Positions 25,968 to 34,820 of a stretch of 64,000 nt of DNA are shown piece after piece. Location: assembly GCF_042654985.1 (NCBI RefSeq), contig NZ_JBHSMT010000001.1, positions 15,870 to 79,869 on the forward strand, written 5' to 3'. The translations under genes and the position numbers were made by a program. This stretch comes from Paraherbaspirillum soli. Its GTDB lineage: Bacteria; Pseudomonadota; Gammaproteobacteria; Burkholderiales; Burkholderiaceae_D. How positions within the stretch are numbered: position 1 is the stretch's first letter; every line of letters begins with the position of its first letter. The notes under the pieces were generated by a model. That model was not told the origin of the DNA, did not search any database, and saw only the letters and a program-made list of their open reading frames with translations.

Positions 25968-27044
25968 TTATACCAAACATTGCTCCAGTCCGCGAATAAA
26001 AATCTCTTTGGGCAGATTCTTGCCGATGAATACCATTTTGCTGCTGCGCAGCTCATCCGCGCTCCATTTACTGCCGACATCGCTTCCCATTATTTGATGC
26101 ACGCCTTGAAATACTACCTTGCGGTCGGCACCATCCATCAACAATACGCCTTTGTAGCGCAACATGCGCGGGCCGTATACCTGCACTATGCCGCCGAGAA
26201 ATTCATCCAATCTGCCAGTGTCAAACGGCCGTTCGCTTTTGAACACAAACGCGGCGATCTCATCGTCGTGATGCGCATGATGGTGGTTGTGCGCTGGGTG
26301 CGCGTGTTTGGCGTGCTCATGGGATGCGTGATTGCAGTGGTCGTCGCAAGCACCGTCAGCGTGACTGTGTGCGTGCTGTTCTTCATCGGCAGCAAGAAAA
26401 TCCGGGTCGATTTCCAGTTTGGCATTCAGGTTGAAGCCGCGGATATCGAGTATCTCGGCAATCGGCGTGTGCGAGGGATCGAGCGTGATGATAGCCGCCC
26501 GCGGGTTGATGCGTTTCAGGCGGGCATTGAGTGCTGCGATTTCCTCTGCACTGACCAGGTCGGTTTTGGACAGGAGTAACTTATCGGCGAATCCGACCTG
26601 CCGTTGGGCCTCTTCCTGCTGGTCGAGTTGTTGCATCGCATGCTTGGCATCAACTACGGTGATGATCGCGTCCAGCATGTAGTGCATTGCGACCTCATCG
26701 TCGACAAAAAATGTCTGCGCCACGGGGCCTGGATTGGCCATGCCGGTAGTTTCAATAATGACGCGATCAAACTGTAGTTCGCCGGCATCGCGGCGGCGCG
26801 CCAGCGTACTCAATGCCGCGATCAAATCGCCGCGCACGGTACAGCAGATGCAGCCATTATTCATTTCAACAATTTGCTCCGTGCTGTCTTGCACGAGGAT
26901 TTCATTGTCGATATTTTCCTGGCCGAATTCGTTTTCAATGACAGCGATTTTATGGCCATGCTGTTGCTGCAGGATACGATTCAGCAACGTAGTCTTACCG
27001 GCGCCGAGAAAGCCGGTCAGGATGGTGGTCGGAATAAGTGCCAT
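25968..27044 (-). CDS. COG0523 (CobW/ZigA-type) GTPase metallochaperone
   Basis: The 358-residue G3E GTPase has Walker A GFLGAGKTTLLN (about 11-22), the metal motif CICC (about 66-69, in NNGCICCTVRGDL), Walker B and a guanine-specificity LLSKTDLV. A His-rich loop near 222-255 (with runs such as HPAHNHHHAHHDD) should bind several metal ions. The C-terminal CobW domain is present. It lies 51 bases downstream of a Zur-like regulator on the same strand, which favours a zinc role (ZigA/YeiR/ZagA type) over cobalamin synthesis. The ATG at 27042-27044 begins the conserved LIPTTILTGF. Confidence 0.9.
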   Translation of the reverse strand: MALIPTTILTGFLGAGKTTLLNRILQQQHGHKIAVIENEFGQENIDNEILVQDSTEQIVEMNNGCICCTVRGDLIAALSTLARRRDAGELQFDRVIIETTGMANPGPVAQTFFVDDEVAMHYMLDAIITVVDAKHAMQQLDQQEEAQRQVGFADKLLLSKTDLVSAEEIAALNARLKRINPRAAIITLDPSHTPIAEILDIRGFNLNAKLEIDPDFLAADEEQHAHSHADGACDDHCNHASHEHAKHAHPAHNHHHAHHDDEIAAFVFKSERPFDTGRLDEFLGGIVQVYGPRMLRYKGVLLMDGADRKVVFQGVHQIMGSDVGSKWSADELRSSKMVFIGKNLPKEIFIRGLEQCLV

Positions 27045-27095
27045 GGTTATATTCGGGGATGAAAAAATTGGGGTAGAGGGGAGTAACTAACGCGG

Positions 27096-27686
27096 CTAAT
27101 GAACGCAATCGGCGCACCAGCCTTTGATCGTCAATTCGATGTCGTGACCCTGGAAGCCTTGGCCCAGGGTGTCCTGTAAAGCTTGTTGCAGTTGTTGGCG
27201 CAGCGCTACAGCAGAGGCGCCGCCGCTGGCTTTGGTTGGTGTCAGTACGTTATCCAGGAAGCCTGCATCGCCGCTGCCATCCAGGCAAAATACTTTGGCA
27301 CAACGGGTGCATTTGAAATGGCCGTGCTGGTGTTGGGGATGATGCGCGCGGGTGGCTGACTCCGTGTGTTCGGCGCCTGCACTATAGCGAAATACGCGAT
27401 CGTCGCCGGCGATCTTATGAGCCAGGCCGGCATCGGTCAGGCAATCCAGCGCCCGATACAGGGTTACCCGATCCATCTCGACAAACAGATCCTGCATGTC
27501 TTGATGCGAGAAAGCGCAACGTGCGTCGAGCAAAGCGGCTAACACCTTGACGCGCGCAGGGGTGGTGCGCACCGACATCTCGCGTAGTTGTGTTTCTGCC
27601 AATGTCGTTGGGTGTCGGCTAGTCGTTGCCTCAGCCGCAGTCGGAAGGGGGGCGCTACCAGATTTGGATTTTGAGCCTGGGTTCAT
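27096..27686 (-). CDS. Fur-family transcriptional regulator, probably Zur
   Basis: The 196-residue protein has a Ser/Thr-rich N-terminal stretch of about 30 residues, a winged-helix domain (about 35-100: RTTPARVKVLAALLDARCAFSHQDMQDL and MDRVTLYRALDCLTDAGL), and a metal-binding dimer domain with HHPQHQHGHFKCTRCAKVFCLD and a closing GWCADCVH. CxxC pairs at both places are the structural zinc site of Fur proteins. Position directly before a COG0523 GTPase supports zinc sensing. A possible operator lies just upstream. Fur or PerR roles cannot be excluded by sequence alone. Confidence 0.85.
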   Translation of the reverse strand: MNPGSKSKSGSAPLPTAAEATTSRHPTTLAETQLREMSVRTTPARVKVLAALLDARCAFSHQDMQDLFVEMDRVTLYRALDCLTDAGLAHKIAGDDRVFRYSAGAEHTESATRAHHPQHQHGHFKCTRCAKVFCLDGSGDAGFLDNVLTPTKASGGASAVALRQQLQQALQDTLGQGFQGHDIELTIKGWCADCVH

Positions 27687-27717
27687 GCTTGCAGTGCTGA
27701 TCGGTAAGAATTAGATT

Positions 27718-27744
27718 ATGCATCAAATTGCAATTCAGTTGCAT
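27718..27744 (-). promoter_or_regulatory. Candidate Zur/Fur-type operator upstream of the zur-like gene
   Basis: TGCAA (27729-27733) and TTGCA (27739-27743) form an inverted repeat around TTCAG, and the flanking ATGCA (27718-27722) echoes TGCAT at 27740-27744. It lies 43 bases before the gene start. Autoregulation is a reasonable guess; there is no direct proof. Confidence 0.4.
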
Positions 27745-27890
27745 ATTCGATGGCGGCCGGACTCATCGGATATACGCATAAACAGGCATGCTTGTTGCGG
27801 ATTTAACGCGCTGCTGATGCTTCCGCAGCGTTGGCAGGGATAAGGAATGCCGTCCCAATCACTTCGAAATACGAACAATCTGAAAAGGCA

Positions 27891-28865
27891 TTATTTGCCG
27901 GGAATTTTCTTTGCGCGCGGATGGGCTGCATCGTACACCTGCGCCAAGCGCTGAAAATCAAGCGATGTGTAGACCTGGGTTGCGGCAATCGACGCATGGC
28001 CTAGCATCTCTTGCACCGCGCGCAAATCGCCTGAGCCTTGCAGTAGATGTGATGCAAATGAGTGGCGCAATACATGAGGATGCACATCGCTAGGGATGCC
28101 GAGCGCGCGTGCATGGTTTTTCAAACGCAATTGAATGACGCGCGGCGACATGCGGGTGCCGCGCTCGGTCAGGAATAGCGCGCATGCATCATCGCCAGTG
28201 CTGCTTTTGAGCAGGGTTGCGCGGAGCGCCAGCCAAGCCTCTATTGCTTGCATCGCGGGCTGTCCGACCGGTACGGTACGTCTCTTATTACCCTTGCCCG
28301 TCACCATCACTTCGCCAGCCTCAAAGTCGATCCAGCCAGCCGATTCAAAGCCAGCCTGTCGCGTGTAACGTTCATCCAATCCCGCCAGTTCCGAAACGCG
28401 CAGCCCGCTGGAATATAACAACTCGAACATTGCCTGATTGCATAGGGCGATAGTGGATCCGCTATCGGCGCCTGGGCTGGCGTTGGAGACCAGGCGTATC
28501 GCATCGTCGGCAGCTAACGCCTTGGGCAGCGGCTTGGCGCGCTTCGGCGCTTTTACGCCTGCCACCGGATTGCTGGGCAGGGTGGTTTGTTCCGACAGCC
28601 ACTCGAAGAAGCTGCGCCAGGCCGACAGCTTGCGTGCAATCGAGCGGGCATTCAAGCCGCGCGCATGTAACTGGGCGGCAAATTTCCGGATATGGAAGTG
28701 AGTGACGGCGGCGAAGCGCCAATTGTCGCCCAGCGTTTGTGTCAGCGTTGCCAGTTCGGCTAGGTCGCGTCCATAGTTGCTGATCGTATGCGGCGACAAT
28801 TGGCGCTGGCTGGTCAAGCTGTCCAGATAGCCTTTGAGATAAGCCTGGTTGCTGTCGCCGCTCAT
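27891..28865 (-). CDS. xerC: Tyrosine recombinase XerC
   Basis: The 324-residue recombinase resolves chromosome dimers at dif with XerD and FtsK. The N-terminal core-binding domain (about 1-100) has YLDSLTSQRQLSPHTISNYGRDL. The catalytic domain carries Arg in SGLRVSELAGL, Lys in GKGNKRRTVPVG, His-x-x-Arg in HVLRHSFASHLLQGSGDLRAVQEMLGHASIAATQVYT, with the nucleophile Tyr last in that segment. The upstream neighbour DUF484 is its usual partner gene; normally dapF would precede both. XerC rather than XerD is inferred from this DUF484 context. Confidence 0.94.
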   Translation of the reverse strand: MSGDSNQAYLKGYLDSLTSQRQLSPHTISNYGRDLAELATLTQTLGDNWRFAAVTHFHIRKFAAQLHARGLNARSIARKLSAWRSFFEWLSEQTTLPSNPVAGVKAPKRAKPLPKALAADDAIRLVSNASPGADSGSTIALCNQAMFELLYSSGLRVSELAGLDERYTRQAGFESAGWIDFEAGEVMVTGKGNKRRTVPVGQPAMQAIEAWLALRATLLKSSTGDDACALFLTERGTRMSPRVIQLRLKNHARALGIPSDVHPHVLRHSFASHLLQGSGDLRAVQEMLGHASIAATQVYTSLDFQRLAQVYDAAHPRAKKIPGK

Positions 28866-28890
28866 GGTGGCTGGGTGGTAATCGATCAGA

Positions 28891-29568
28891 TTAAAATTCG
28901 AGCAGGCAGGTTAGTGCGGCACTTGCCGTCTCGCCAATCTGGCTCAGGAAATCGGTCGCCATGTCGGCGCTAAATCGCAGCGGATCGGGCGAGCCTAAAA
29001 CCAACAGGCCGAATGTCTCTGACGCCGGTGTAGATGTAACGCGCAACGGCAACATCGCAAGCGATCGAATATCACCAGCCTGTTCAAGCCAGGATGCCGC
29101 CTCGAAGTCATTATTGGTACCGCAAAACGGCACGCTCAAGCCATTGGCGAAAATCTTGGCATCGTCCGAAGCCGGTGCCGAGAACCATGTATGCGAATAG
29201 GTTTCAGCGACGCCCCAGATGCGCAAAGTGGCATGGGGTACAGCGAAAATTGTACGTAGTCCATCCACCAGCGTATGCGGCAAATCAACGTCATTTCGCG
29301 CCAGCAGTAAACTGCGAGTCCAGGTCTGTAGTTTGTGGGTGGTCGCATCGTTTTCTTGAGCATTCCGCATCAGATCGGCCAGTCGCAGGTCTAGCAGCTT
29401 GACCTTCTCCCGCAGCACTTCCATTTGTCGTTCTTGTAGCGAAACGGCGCGACCAAGCAAAGGGCTGGTCAATTTGATTTGCGCCAGAAGCTCGGCGTGT
29501 TCTTCGAAAAAATGCGGCGCGTCGATCAGGTATTGCGCGACGCTGTCGGGATCCAGATGAGTGCTCAT
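28891..29568 (-). CDS. DUF484 family protein (GAF-like)
   Basis: The 225-residue cytosolic protein begins MSTHLDPDSVAQYLIDAPHFFEEHAELLAQIKLTSP, the conserved DUF484 start, followed by a helical SLQERQMEVLREKVKLLDLRLADLM segment and a GAF-like domain ending FLSQIGETASAALTCLLEF. I chose the ATG at 29566-29568; the 24-residue upstream extension is unlike the family. It is 25 bases before xerC. Its function is unknown; the constant link with xerC and dapF is long noted. Confidence 0.9.
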   Translation of the reverse strand: MSTHLDPDSVAQYLIDAPHFFEEHAELLAQIKLTSPLLGRAVSLQERQMEVLREKVKLLDLRLADLMRNAQENDATTHKLQTWTRSLLLARNDVDLPHTLVDGLRTIFAVPHATLRIWGVAETYSHTWFSAPASDDAKIFANGLSVPFCGTNNDFEAASWLEQAGDIRSLAMLPLRVTSTPASETFGLLVLGSPDPLRFSADMATDFLSQIGETASAALTCLLEF

Positions 29569-29673
29569 GGGGTGCAAGAAATGTCTGTGATGAGAAAGGA
29601 TAATGGGCGAGAGTATCACCGCTATCGTGGCGAATGACAACCTTGAGCGGAGTCAAAATTCTGCGCTAAATAA

Positions 29674-29709
29674 AAAATGGCGCACATGGTTTCCCATGTG
29701 CGCCATTTT
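29674..29709. terminator. Bidirectional rho-independent terminator between the porin and DUF484
   Basis: AAAATGGCGCACATGG (29674-29689) and CCATGTGCGCCATTTT (29694-29709) form a perfect 16-bp stem with a 4-nt loop and A/T runs on both sides. It ends porin transcription on the minus strand. Confidence 0.9.
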
Positions 29710-29765
29710 CATCCCTAATCAAGTAATCGAGCCCGTTATGCAACCACGGGATCGACTAGCTTAAA

Positions 29766-30878
29766 TTAGAACTTGTGACGGATACCAACGCTAACCGAAG
29801 TTTGGTTGCTGCCGCCGTTGCTGTCTTGAGCAGCGGTGTCCCAGATACCAGTAGGAGCACCGTTCTTGCCCTTGCCGTACGACACGAAGCTATACAGGTC
29901 GGTACGCTTGGACATGAAGTAGTCTGCGCCCAAGTTAACTTGGGTCATCTTTGGCTTGGTCGAAGTGCCTTCGATTGTGTAACGAACATGTTCAACTGCA
30001 GCCAGCAAATGCAACGGAGCTGTCACAGCGTAGTCGGTACCGATTTCAAACACGTCTTGCTTGAACAGGCTAGGCACCTTTACGCGCGACCAGTTACCGT
30101 ACAGGCGTGCTGGACCAGCTTGGAAGCTACCACCCATGCTGAATGTTTTGCTGATGGTCGAACCATCAGTAAAGCCTGCAGCAGCGAGTTGAGCTGGTGT
30201 AAACAAGCCAGCGATGGAGCCGGTCAGAGTGTCGCTAGGTGTTGCGCCCAATTTTGCTTGGAAGTAACCAGCGTACAGACCCAGTCCGCCGTTCTTGTAC
30301 ATACCGCCCAGGCCGAACGATTGGCCGCCGGAAGTCTTGCCAGCTTGTTCGCCGAAACCGTAGATCGCGCTACCAGTAAAGCCAGCTACGTCTGGGGAGT
30401 TATAGCGAACCGAATTTTGAACGCGATTGCCTTCCAGGCGATCAAAATTGTGTACGGAGTTGCCAACGATCGAACCGAAGTCCTTAACCGCAGTCATGTC
30501 GCCCGCGTCGTCCAGGAAGTCAGTTTGACGACCCAGCAATACAGTACCGAAGCCGCCCGACAGGCCAACTACCGACTTACGATTGAACAGGGTGCCAGAC
30601 ACGCCTTCTGCGCCTGTGTCGTTCTTGAAGCCGTTTTCCAGTTGGAACACTGCCTTCAGGCCATTGCCCAGATCTTCAGTGCCCTTGAAACCCAGGCGTG
30701 AACCTTGGATAACGCCCGAGTTCATGCTGAACTTGCTGCCTGTGCCAGTTGCTGTTGGCAGGTGGTTCGAGTAAGTGATGCCAGTATCAACGATACCGTA
30801 GATGGTTACGGAGCTTTGAGCTTGTGCTGCACCTGCGATTGCGCCGAGTACGGCCAGTGCGATTAGTGATTTCTTCAT
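29766..30878 (-). CDS. Outer-membrane porin (Gram-negative, betaproteobacterial type)
   Basis: The 370-residue protein has a signal peptide ending AAQAQ (about 1-21) followed by SSVTIYGIVDTGITY, the hallmark start of betaproteobacterial trimeric porins. The interior alternates short beta strands with FKGTEDLGNGLKAVFQLENGF and GRQTDFLDD. The C terminus is VSVGIRHKF, ending in the Phe needed for outer-membrane insertion. Length is typical (about 350-380). The ATG has AAGGA upstream. It is a single gene with a strong terminator and a long upstream region. Base composition and Ala/Thr/Gly-rich codons differ a little from its neighbours, as expected for a highly expressed gene. Confidence 0.96.
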   Translation of the reverse strand: MKKSLIALAVLGAIAGAAQAQSSVTIYGIVDTGITYSNHLPTATGTGSKFSMNSGVIQGSRLGFKGTEDLGNGLKAVFQLENGFKNDTGAEGVSGTLFNRKSVVGLSGGFGTVLLGRQTDFLDDAGDMTAVKDFGSIVGNSVHNFDRLEGNRVQNSVRYNSPDVAGFTGSAIYGFGEQAGKTSGGQSFGLGGMYKNGGLGLYAGYFQAKLGATPSDTLTGSIAGLFTPAQLAAAGFTDGSTISKTFSMGGSFQAGPARLYGNWSRVKVPSLFKQDVFEIGTDYAVTAPLHLLAAVEHVRYTIEGTSTKPKMTQVNLGADYFMSKRTDLYSFVSYGKGKNGAPTGIWDTAAQDSNGGSNQTSVSVGIRHKF

Positions 30879-31454
30879 TTGACGTCCTTTATTTAGAAAA
30901 CTGTCTTAAGGATCCGTACATCTTGCCGGATGGATGAACATTAAGGGGTCTCGCTGTCTATGCTGGCAGTTTGGTTTGCTGTAGGGCTATAAATTGGTCG
31001 AAATTGTGGGAGATTGTTAATTGTGTTGTATTTTTGTGACAGGTTGCGAGCGTGCCGGTGGCGCTCTGGTTCCGTTGGCCTTGTTCGCGTTTTGCCTGCA
31101 TCGGAACTTGCGGCGCATGACGAGGGAGAAATTTGATTTGTGCCGCTTCTTCTAGATGTGAGTCGACTTAAACAACGCTGATCGCGCTAGATTGTTCCTG
31201 CCTTTTACGTACGGATTGTTCTAAATAGCGCGCAGATCGGCAACTTTTGACCGCACATGGCTGGCGATGAGATTGCGCCGGCAATCTAGCCATTGCTTGC
31301 TCCAATGCGGCAAATTTAATGAAAATTGGATCCGAACGTTATCTTTTACTTATAAATGGGTGTTGTATTAAAGAAGCGATTTTTGTAAAAGTCATCGCAA
31401 AATAAAATTTTTCCTGTTTATCGGGGATAATTTGCGTTTTGGAAATCGGTGCTT
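30879..31454. other. Divergent intergenic region between porin and Sel1 gene (about 575 bases)
   Basis: The region is AT-rich near both genes and should hold both promoters. A perfect 7-bp hairpin (AGATTGC/GCAATCT at 31270-31287) lies in the middle. No coding frame or RNA gene is recognisable. Confidence 0.6.
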
Positions 31455-33062
31455 ATGGCTAAACGTGAAGACCTGGCGATTATTCGTGCCGCTCGTGCAG
31501 GGCAGGCCGGGGCGCAACTTGCGTTAGGCAAACGCTATCTGTTTGGCGGCAATGGGCTGCCGCAGAGTCTGCCAACTGCATTGCATTGGCTGGTGCGTGC
31601 TGCGCAACAGCAAGAGCCCGACGCCTGGATGCTGATAGGCAGTCATATTCCGCTTGAGGTTGCGCGTGCTGCGAATATGCCGCTCGACTTATGTCTTTGG
31701 TATGAGCGCGCTTTCGATGCCGGCGTGCTGCAGGCCGGTCTGGTGTTGGCGCAGCTGGTGCTGACGCCAGGTGATAGCGGCAGCGATCAGAATGCGCTGA
31801 CAGGTCTTCGCAGCAAGGCCATGAAAGCGCTTGAGGCAACTGCGCAGGCGGGTATTGCAGAGGCGCAATGGCTGTTGGCGCAACATGTCGATAATGCAGC
31901 GAGCGTGGCGCCAAGTCCGGCACCGCTGGCAAGTGATCAGATCGCGATCAAGCCTGCCGCCAAGGTCGAGGATGCCACGCTGGAGTGGACCGAGCGCGCC
32001 GCCGATGCCGGCGTCATGCAAGCGCAGCAATCACTGGCCCAGATGGCGTGGGATAAGGCTGATTGGCCGGTTTTTCTTGAGCGGGCGTTACCGTTGGCGC
32101 GTTCGGTGCTGCAGCAATACGGCGGCTTGTTGGCGCAATTGAACGGCCCGTCGGACGCCTTGGCGCGACAGCTGGGCGAAGAAAGCTTGTCGTTGCTGAG
32201 GCGGGCTGCACAGACTTTGCTGAGCAGCGCGGATTTTGATGCATATGAAGTGCAGCAATTTCTTGAGTTGGCCGCGTATGGCGATGACAAGACCGCGCAA
32301 TTGGCGCTCGGCTTGTGGTACGCCCGTATGGATAGCCATGGCCAGCGGATGTCGGTCGGTACTGGCTCCGCCAATTATAAAAAAGCCATTCGCTGGCTGA
32401 CGCTGGCGGGAGAGGCGGGGCTGGCGGATGCCTGGTATGCGCTATCGCGGATTTATTTGAAATCGGAGTTTTCCCAACGCAACCTGCTCGATATGCAGCG
32501 TCATCTGGAGCATGCGGCCGAGATGGGGCACTGTGAGGCGCAACTGGAGTGCGGTCTCAGCGCCTGGCGCAATCGCCGCGAACAACTCACTAACGATGTG
32601 CGCGCGGTCTACTGGCTGCAAAAAGCCGCGGCGCAGGGCAGTGCCGAAGCCGCAAGTTTGTTGGCGAAAATTGCCGACAGCGCACAGCCGATGGCATGGG
32701 CGCAGACGGCCAAGCAGCAATTGACGCGCGAACTGGTCAAAGCCCATCCGTTTCTGGCTGCGCGGGTCGAGCTGGCACTATTGTTTGGACTAAGCCGGCC
32801 TGAAGCTTTGCTGCTGGATCTGAACCGGGCCGACAGCGGTCATTGCCTGGTAGTGGATATTCGTGCCCAGTACGCACGCAGCAAGCGTCGGCTGATTTTG
32901 ATTCAGACCGGCGAAGAGCGTCAGGCGCTGAGCAGGATTGCGCGCCTGTTCGAGGATGTCGATTGCGGGCCCAATGGGCCGGAGGGCAATTATCGGCAGC
33001 GGCTGTATCGTTTCAAGACCGCCGTGCCGTCAGTGGATGCGATTGAGCAGGATGCCGATTAA
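31455..33062 (+). CDS. Sel1-repeat (TPR-like) protein
   Basis: The 535-residue protein is built of Sel1-like helical pairs: GAQLALGKRYLFGGNGLPQSLPTALHWLVRAA (about 18-50), WYERAFDAGVLQAGLVLAQ (about 82-100), WTERAADAGVMQAQQSLAQMAW (about 178-200), AIRWLTLAGEAGLADAWYALSRIYLKSEF (about 313-342), LEHAAEMGHCEAQLECGLSAW (about 352-372) and AVYWLQKAAAQGSAEAASLLAKIA. No signal peptide is seen, so it is probably cytosolic. The last 110 residues are not Sel1-like. Sel1 repeats mediate protein contacts; no catalytic site is visible. ATG at 31455 is chosen over the GTG two codons earlier. Confidence 0.85.
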   Translation: MAKREDLAIIRAARAGQAGAQLALGKRYLFGGNGLPQSLPTALHWLVRAAQQQEPDAWMLIGSHIPLEVARAANMPLDLCLWYERAFDAGVLQAGLVLAQLVLTPGDSGSDQNALTGLRSKAMKALEATAQAGIAEAQWLLAQHVDNAASVAPSPAPLASDQIAIKPAAKVEDATLEWTERAADAGVMQAQQSLAQMAWDKADWPVFLERALPLARSVLQQYGGLLAQLNGPSDALARQLGEESLSLLRRAAQTLLSSADFDAYEVQQFLELAAYGDDKTAQLALGLWYARMDSHGQRMSVGTGSANYKKAIRWLTLAGEAGLADAWYALSRIYLKSEFSQRNLLDMQRHLEHAAEMGHCEAQLECGLSAWRNRREQLTNDVRAVYWLQKAAAQGSAEAASLLAKIADSAQPMAWAQTAKQQLTRELVKAHPFLAARVELALLFGLSRPEALLLDLNRADSGHCLVVDIRAQYARSKRRLILIQTGEERQALSRIARLFEDVDCGPNGPEGNYRQRLYRFKTAVPSVDAIEQDAD

Positions 33063-33068
33063 GGTGCT

Positions 33069-33929
33069 TCAGCTTGCGGCGATCTCGATCTCGCCCTCAA
33101 ACACCGATACTGCCGGTCCGGTCAGCATCACCGGCTGGCCCGAGCCAGCCCACGCAATCGACAGTTCGCCGCCGTGAGTCCGGACCTTGACCGGCGACTC
33201 CAGCAAGCCGCGCCGAATGCCCGCCACTACCGCCGCACAGGCGCCCGTGCCGCAAGCTAAAGTTTCGCCGGCGCCGCGTTCGAAGACGCGCAATTTAATT
33301 TGATGGCGATCAACAATTTGCATGAAGCCGGCATTCACTCGTTTCGGGAAGCGCGGGTGATTTTCAATTAGCGGACCGTCGATCAATACCGGTGCGGCCT
33401 CGCTGTCATCCACCACTTGCACAGCATGTGGATTGCCCATCGAGATCACAGAGATCCAGGCCGATTTGCCGTTGATTTCCAGTGGCCACAGCGCATCGTC
33501 GCCCATCACTGCGCTGCTCAGGCCGGCGGCATCAAACGGCACCGCGGCCGGAGCCAGAATCGGCGCGCCCATATCGACGGTAATGCGGCCATCGGCTTCC
33601 AGCATCGGTTCGATGATGCCGGACATGGTTTCGACCTTGATGGCACGCTTGCTGGTCAAGCCTTTGTCGGTGACGAACTTGACGAAGGCGCGCGCGCCAT
33701 TGCCGCACTGCTCGACCTCGCCGCCATCGGCGTTGTAAATGCGATAGCGGAAATCAACGCCGTCCGCTTGTGGTTTTTCCACCACCAGCATTTGATCGGC
33801 GCCAATCCCGAACCTGCGGTCGGCCAGTTGTTGCCACTGCGCAGGCGTGAAGTCGATGTGTTGATGAATCGCATCAATGACGATGAAGTCATTGCCGGCA
33901 CCGTGCATTTTTGTGAATTTGAGTTTCAT
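33069..33929 (-). CDS. dapF: Diaminopimelate epimerase
   Basis: The 286-residue cytosolic enzyme converts LL- to meso-diaminopimelate for lysine and peptidoglycan. Both catalytic cysteines are visible, in EQCGNGARAF (about 76-85) and LACGTGACAAV (about 224-234). It starts MKLKFTKMHGAGNDFIVID, the conserved DapF start. It lies 18 bases after the acyltransferase gene on the same strand. Its usual downstream partners DUF484 and xerC are 3.5 kb away, separated by a porin and a Sel1 gene. Confidence 0.97.
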   Translation of the reverse strand: MKLKFTKMHGAGNDFIVIDAIHQHIDFTPAQWQQLADRRFGIGADQMLVVEKPQADGVDFRYRIYNADGGEVEQCGNGARAFVKFVTDKGLTSKRAIKVETMSGIIEPMLEADGRITVDMGAPILAPAAVPFDAAGLSSAVMGDDALWPLEINGKSAWISVISMGNPHAVQVVDDSEAAPVLIDGPLIENHPRFPKRVNAGFMQIVDRHQIKLRVFERGAGETLACGTGACAAVVAGIRRGLLESPVKVRTHGGELSIAWAGSGQPVMLTGPAVSVFEGEIEIAAS

Positions 33930-33947
33930 GGCGTGATTATAGCGGCG

Positions 33948-34820
33948 CTATTGATAAACATCCGCTTGTCCGGACGGGCGCGTCTTGAAGCGTTTGTGCG
34001 CCCAGAAATACTCGGCGGGCGCTTCCAGCACGCGCTCTTCGATAAACGCATTCATGCGGCGCGTGGCCTCGACGATGTCGTCGCCAGGATAATTTTCCCA
34101 GGCCGGGTAAAAGCTCACTTTCCAGCCTTTGTAGCCGGGCAGGAAGGTGGCGATCATCGGTACCACCTTGGCCTTGGTCGCGGCGGCAATGCGCGCGGTG
34201 GCGGTAAGCGTCGCGGCGGAAATGCCAAAAAAGGGGACAAATTCGGCATCTTTGGTGCCGAAGTCCATGTCCGGCAACATGATAAAAGGGAAGCCCTCGC
34301 GCATCGCCCGGATGATTGGTTTGACCCCTTGCTCTCGCGAGAACAGCTTGACCGGGCGGAAGCGCGAGCGGCCCTTCAACAATGCGGCATCTACTAGCGC
34401 ATCTTGTTGGCGCGTATAAATTGTGCAAATCGACAAGGATGAATTCAGCACCAGCGCAATGCCGGGGATTTCAAGGCAAACAAAGTGCGGGCACAGCAAA
34501 ATCGTCGGACCCGCGTGCAACGTGTCGAGCGGCAGGGCGGCATCGATTTTGATCAAGCGCTTGAGCCGGGCTTCGGACGCCCACCACAGCACGCTGCGCT
34601 CCAGCACGCTGCGCGAGTAAGCCTGAAAATGGCGGCGCGCCAGCGCTACTCGCTGTTGCTGCGGCATGTCCGGAAAACACAGGCGCAGATTGGTCAGCGT
34701 GATATGCCGACGCGGCTTCATGATGATGAACAGCAGCGATCCCAAGGCTTCGCCGACCGGTCCCAAGATCCACAACGGTAAGAAATGCGCCAGCCACAAC
34801 AAGCCAATCAGCGCTCTCAT
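33948..34820 (-). CDS. Lipid A biosynthesis acyltransferase (LpxL/HtrB family), second copy
   Basis: The 290-residue inner-membrane enzyme adds a secondary acyl chain to lipid A. It has an N-terminal membrane segment (about 4-22), the catalytic His-x4-Glu motif in LLCPHFVCLEIPG, and PDMDFGTKDAEFVPFFG. The C-terminal AEYFWAHKRFKTRPSG is the family closing motif. The ATG at 34818-34820 overlaps the stop of the preceding acyltransferase gene, so the two are probably co-translated. Which acyl chain it uses (C12 or C14) cannot be told from sequence. Confidence 0.93.
   Translation of the reverse strand: MRALIGLLWLAHFLPLWILGPVGEALGSLLFIIMKPRRHITLTNLRLCFPDMPQQQRVALARRHFQAYSRSVLERSVLWWASEARLKRLIKIDAALPLDTLHAGPTILLCPHFVCLEIPGIALVLNSSLSICTIYTRQQDALVDAALLKGRSRFRPVKLFSREQGVKPIIRAMREGFPFIMLPDMDFGTKDAEFVPFFGISAATLTATARIAAATKAKVVPMIATFLPGYKGWKVSFYPAWENYPGDDIVEATRRMNAFIEERVLEAPAEYFWAHKRFKTRPSGQADVYQ

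Noticed and set aside
33417..34397. A 326-residue plus-strand frame opposite dapF and the second lipid A acyltransferase
   Set aside because: It spans two confident genes on the other strand and has no recognisable features.
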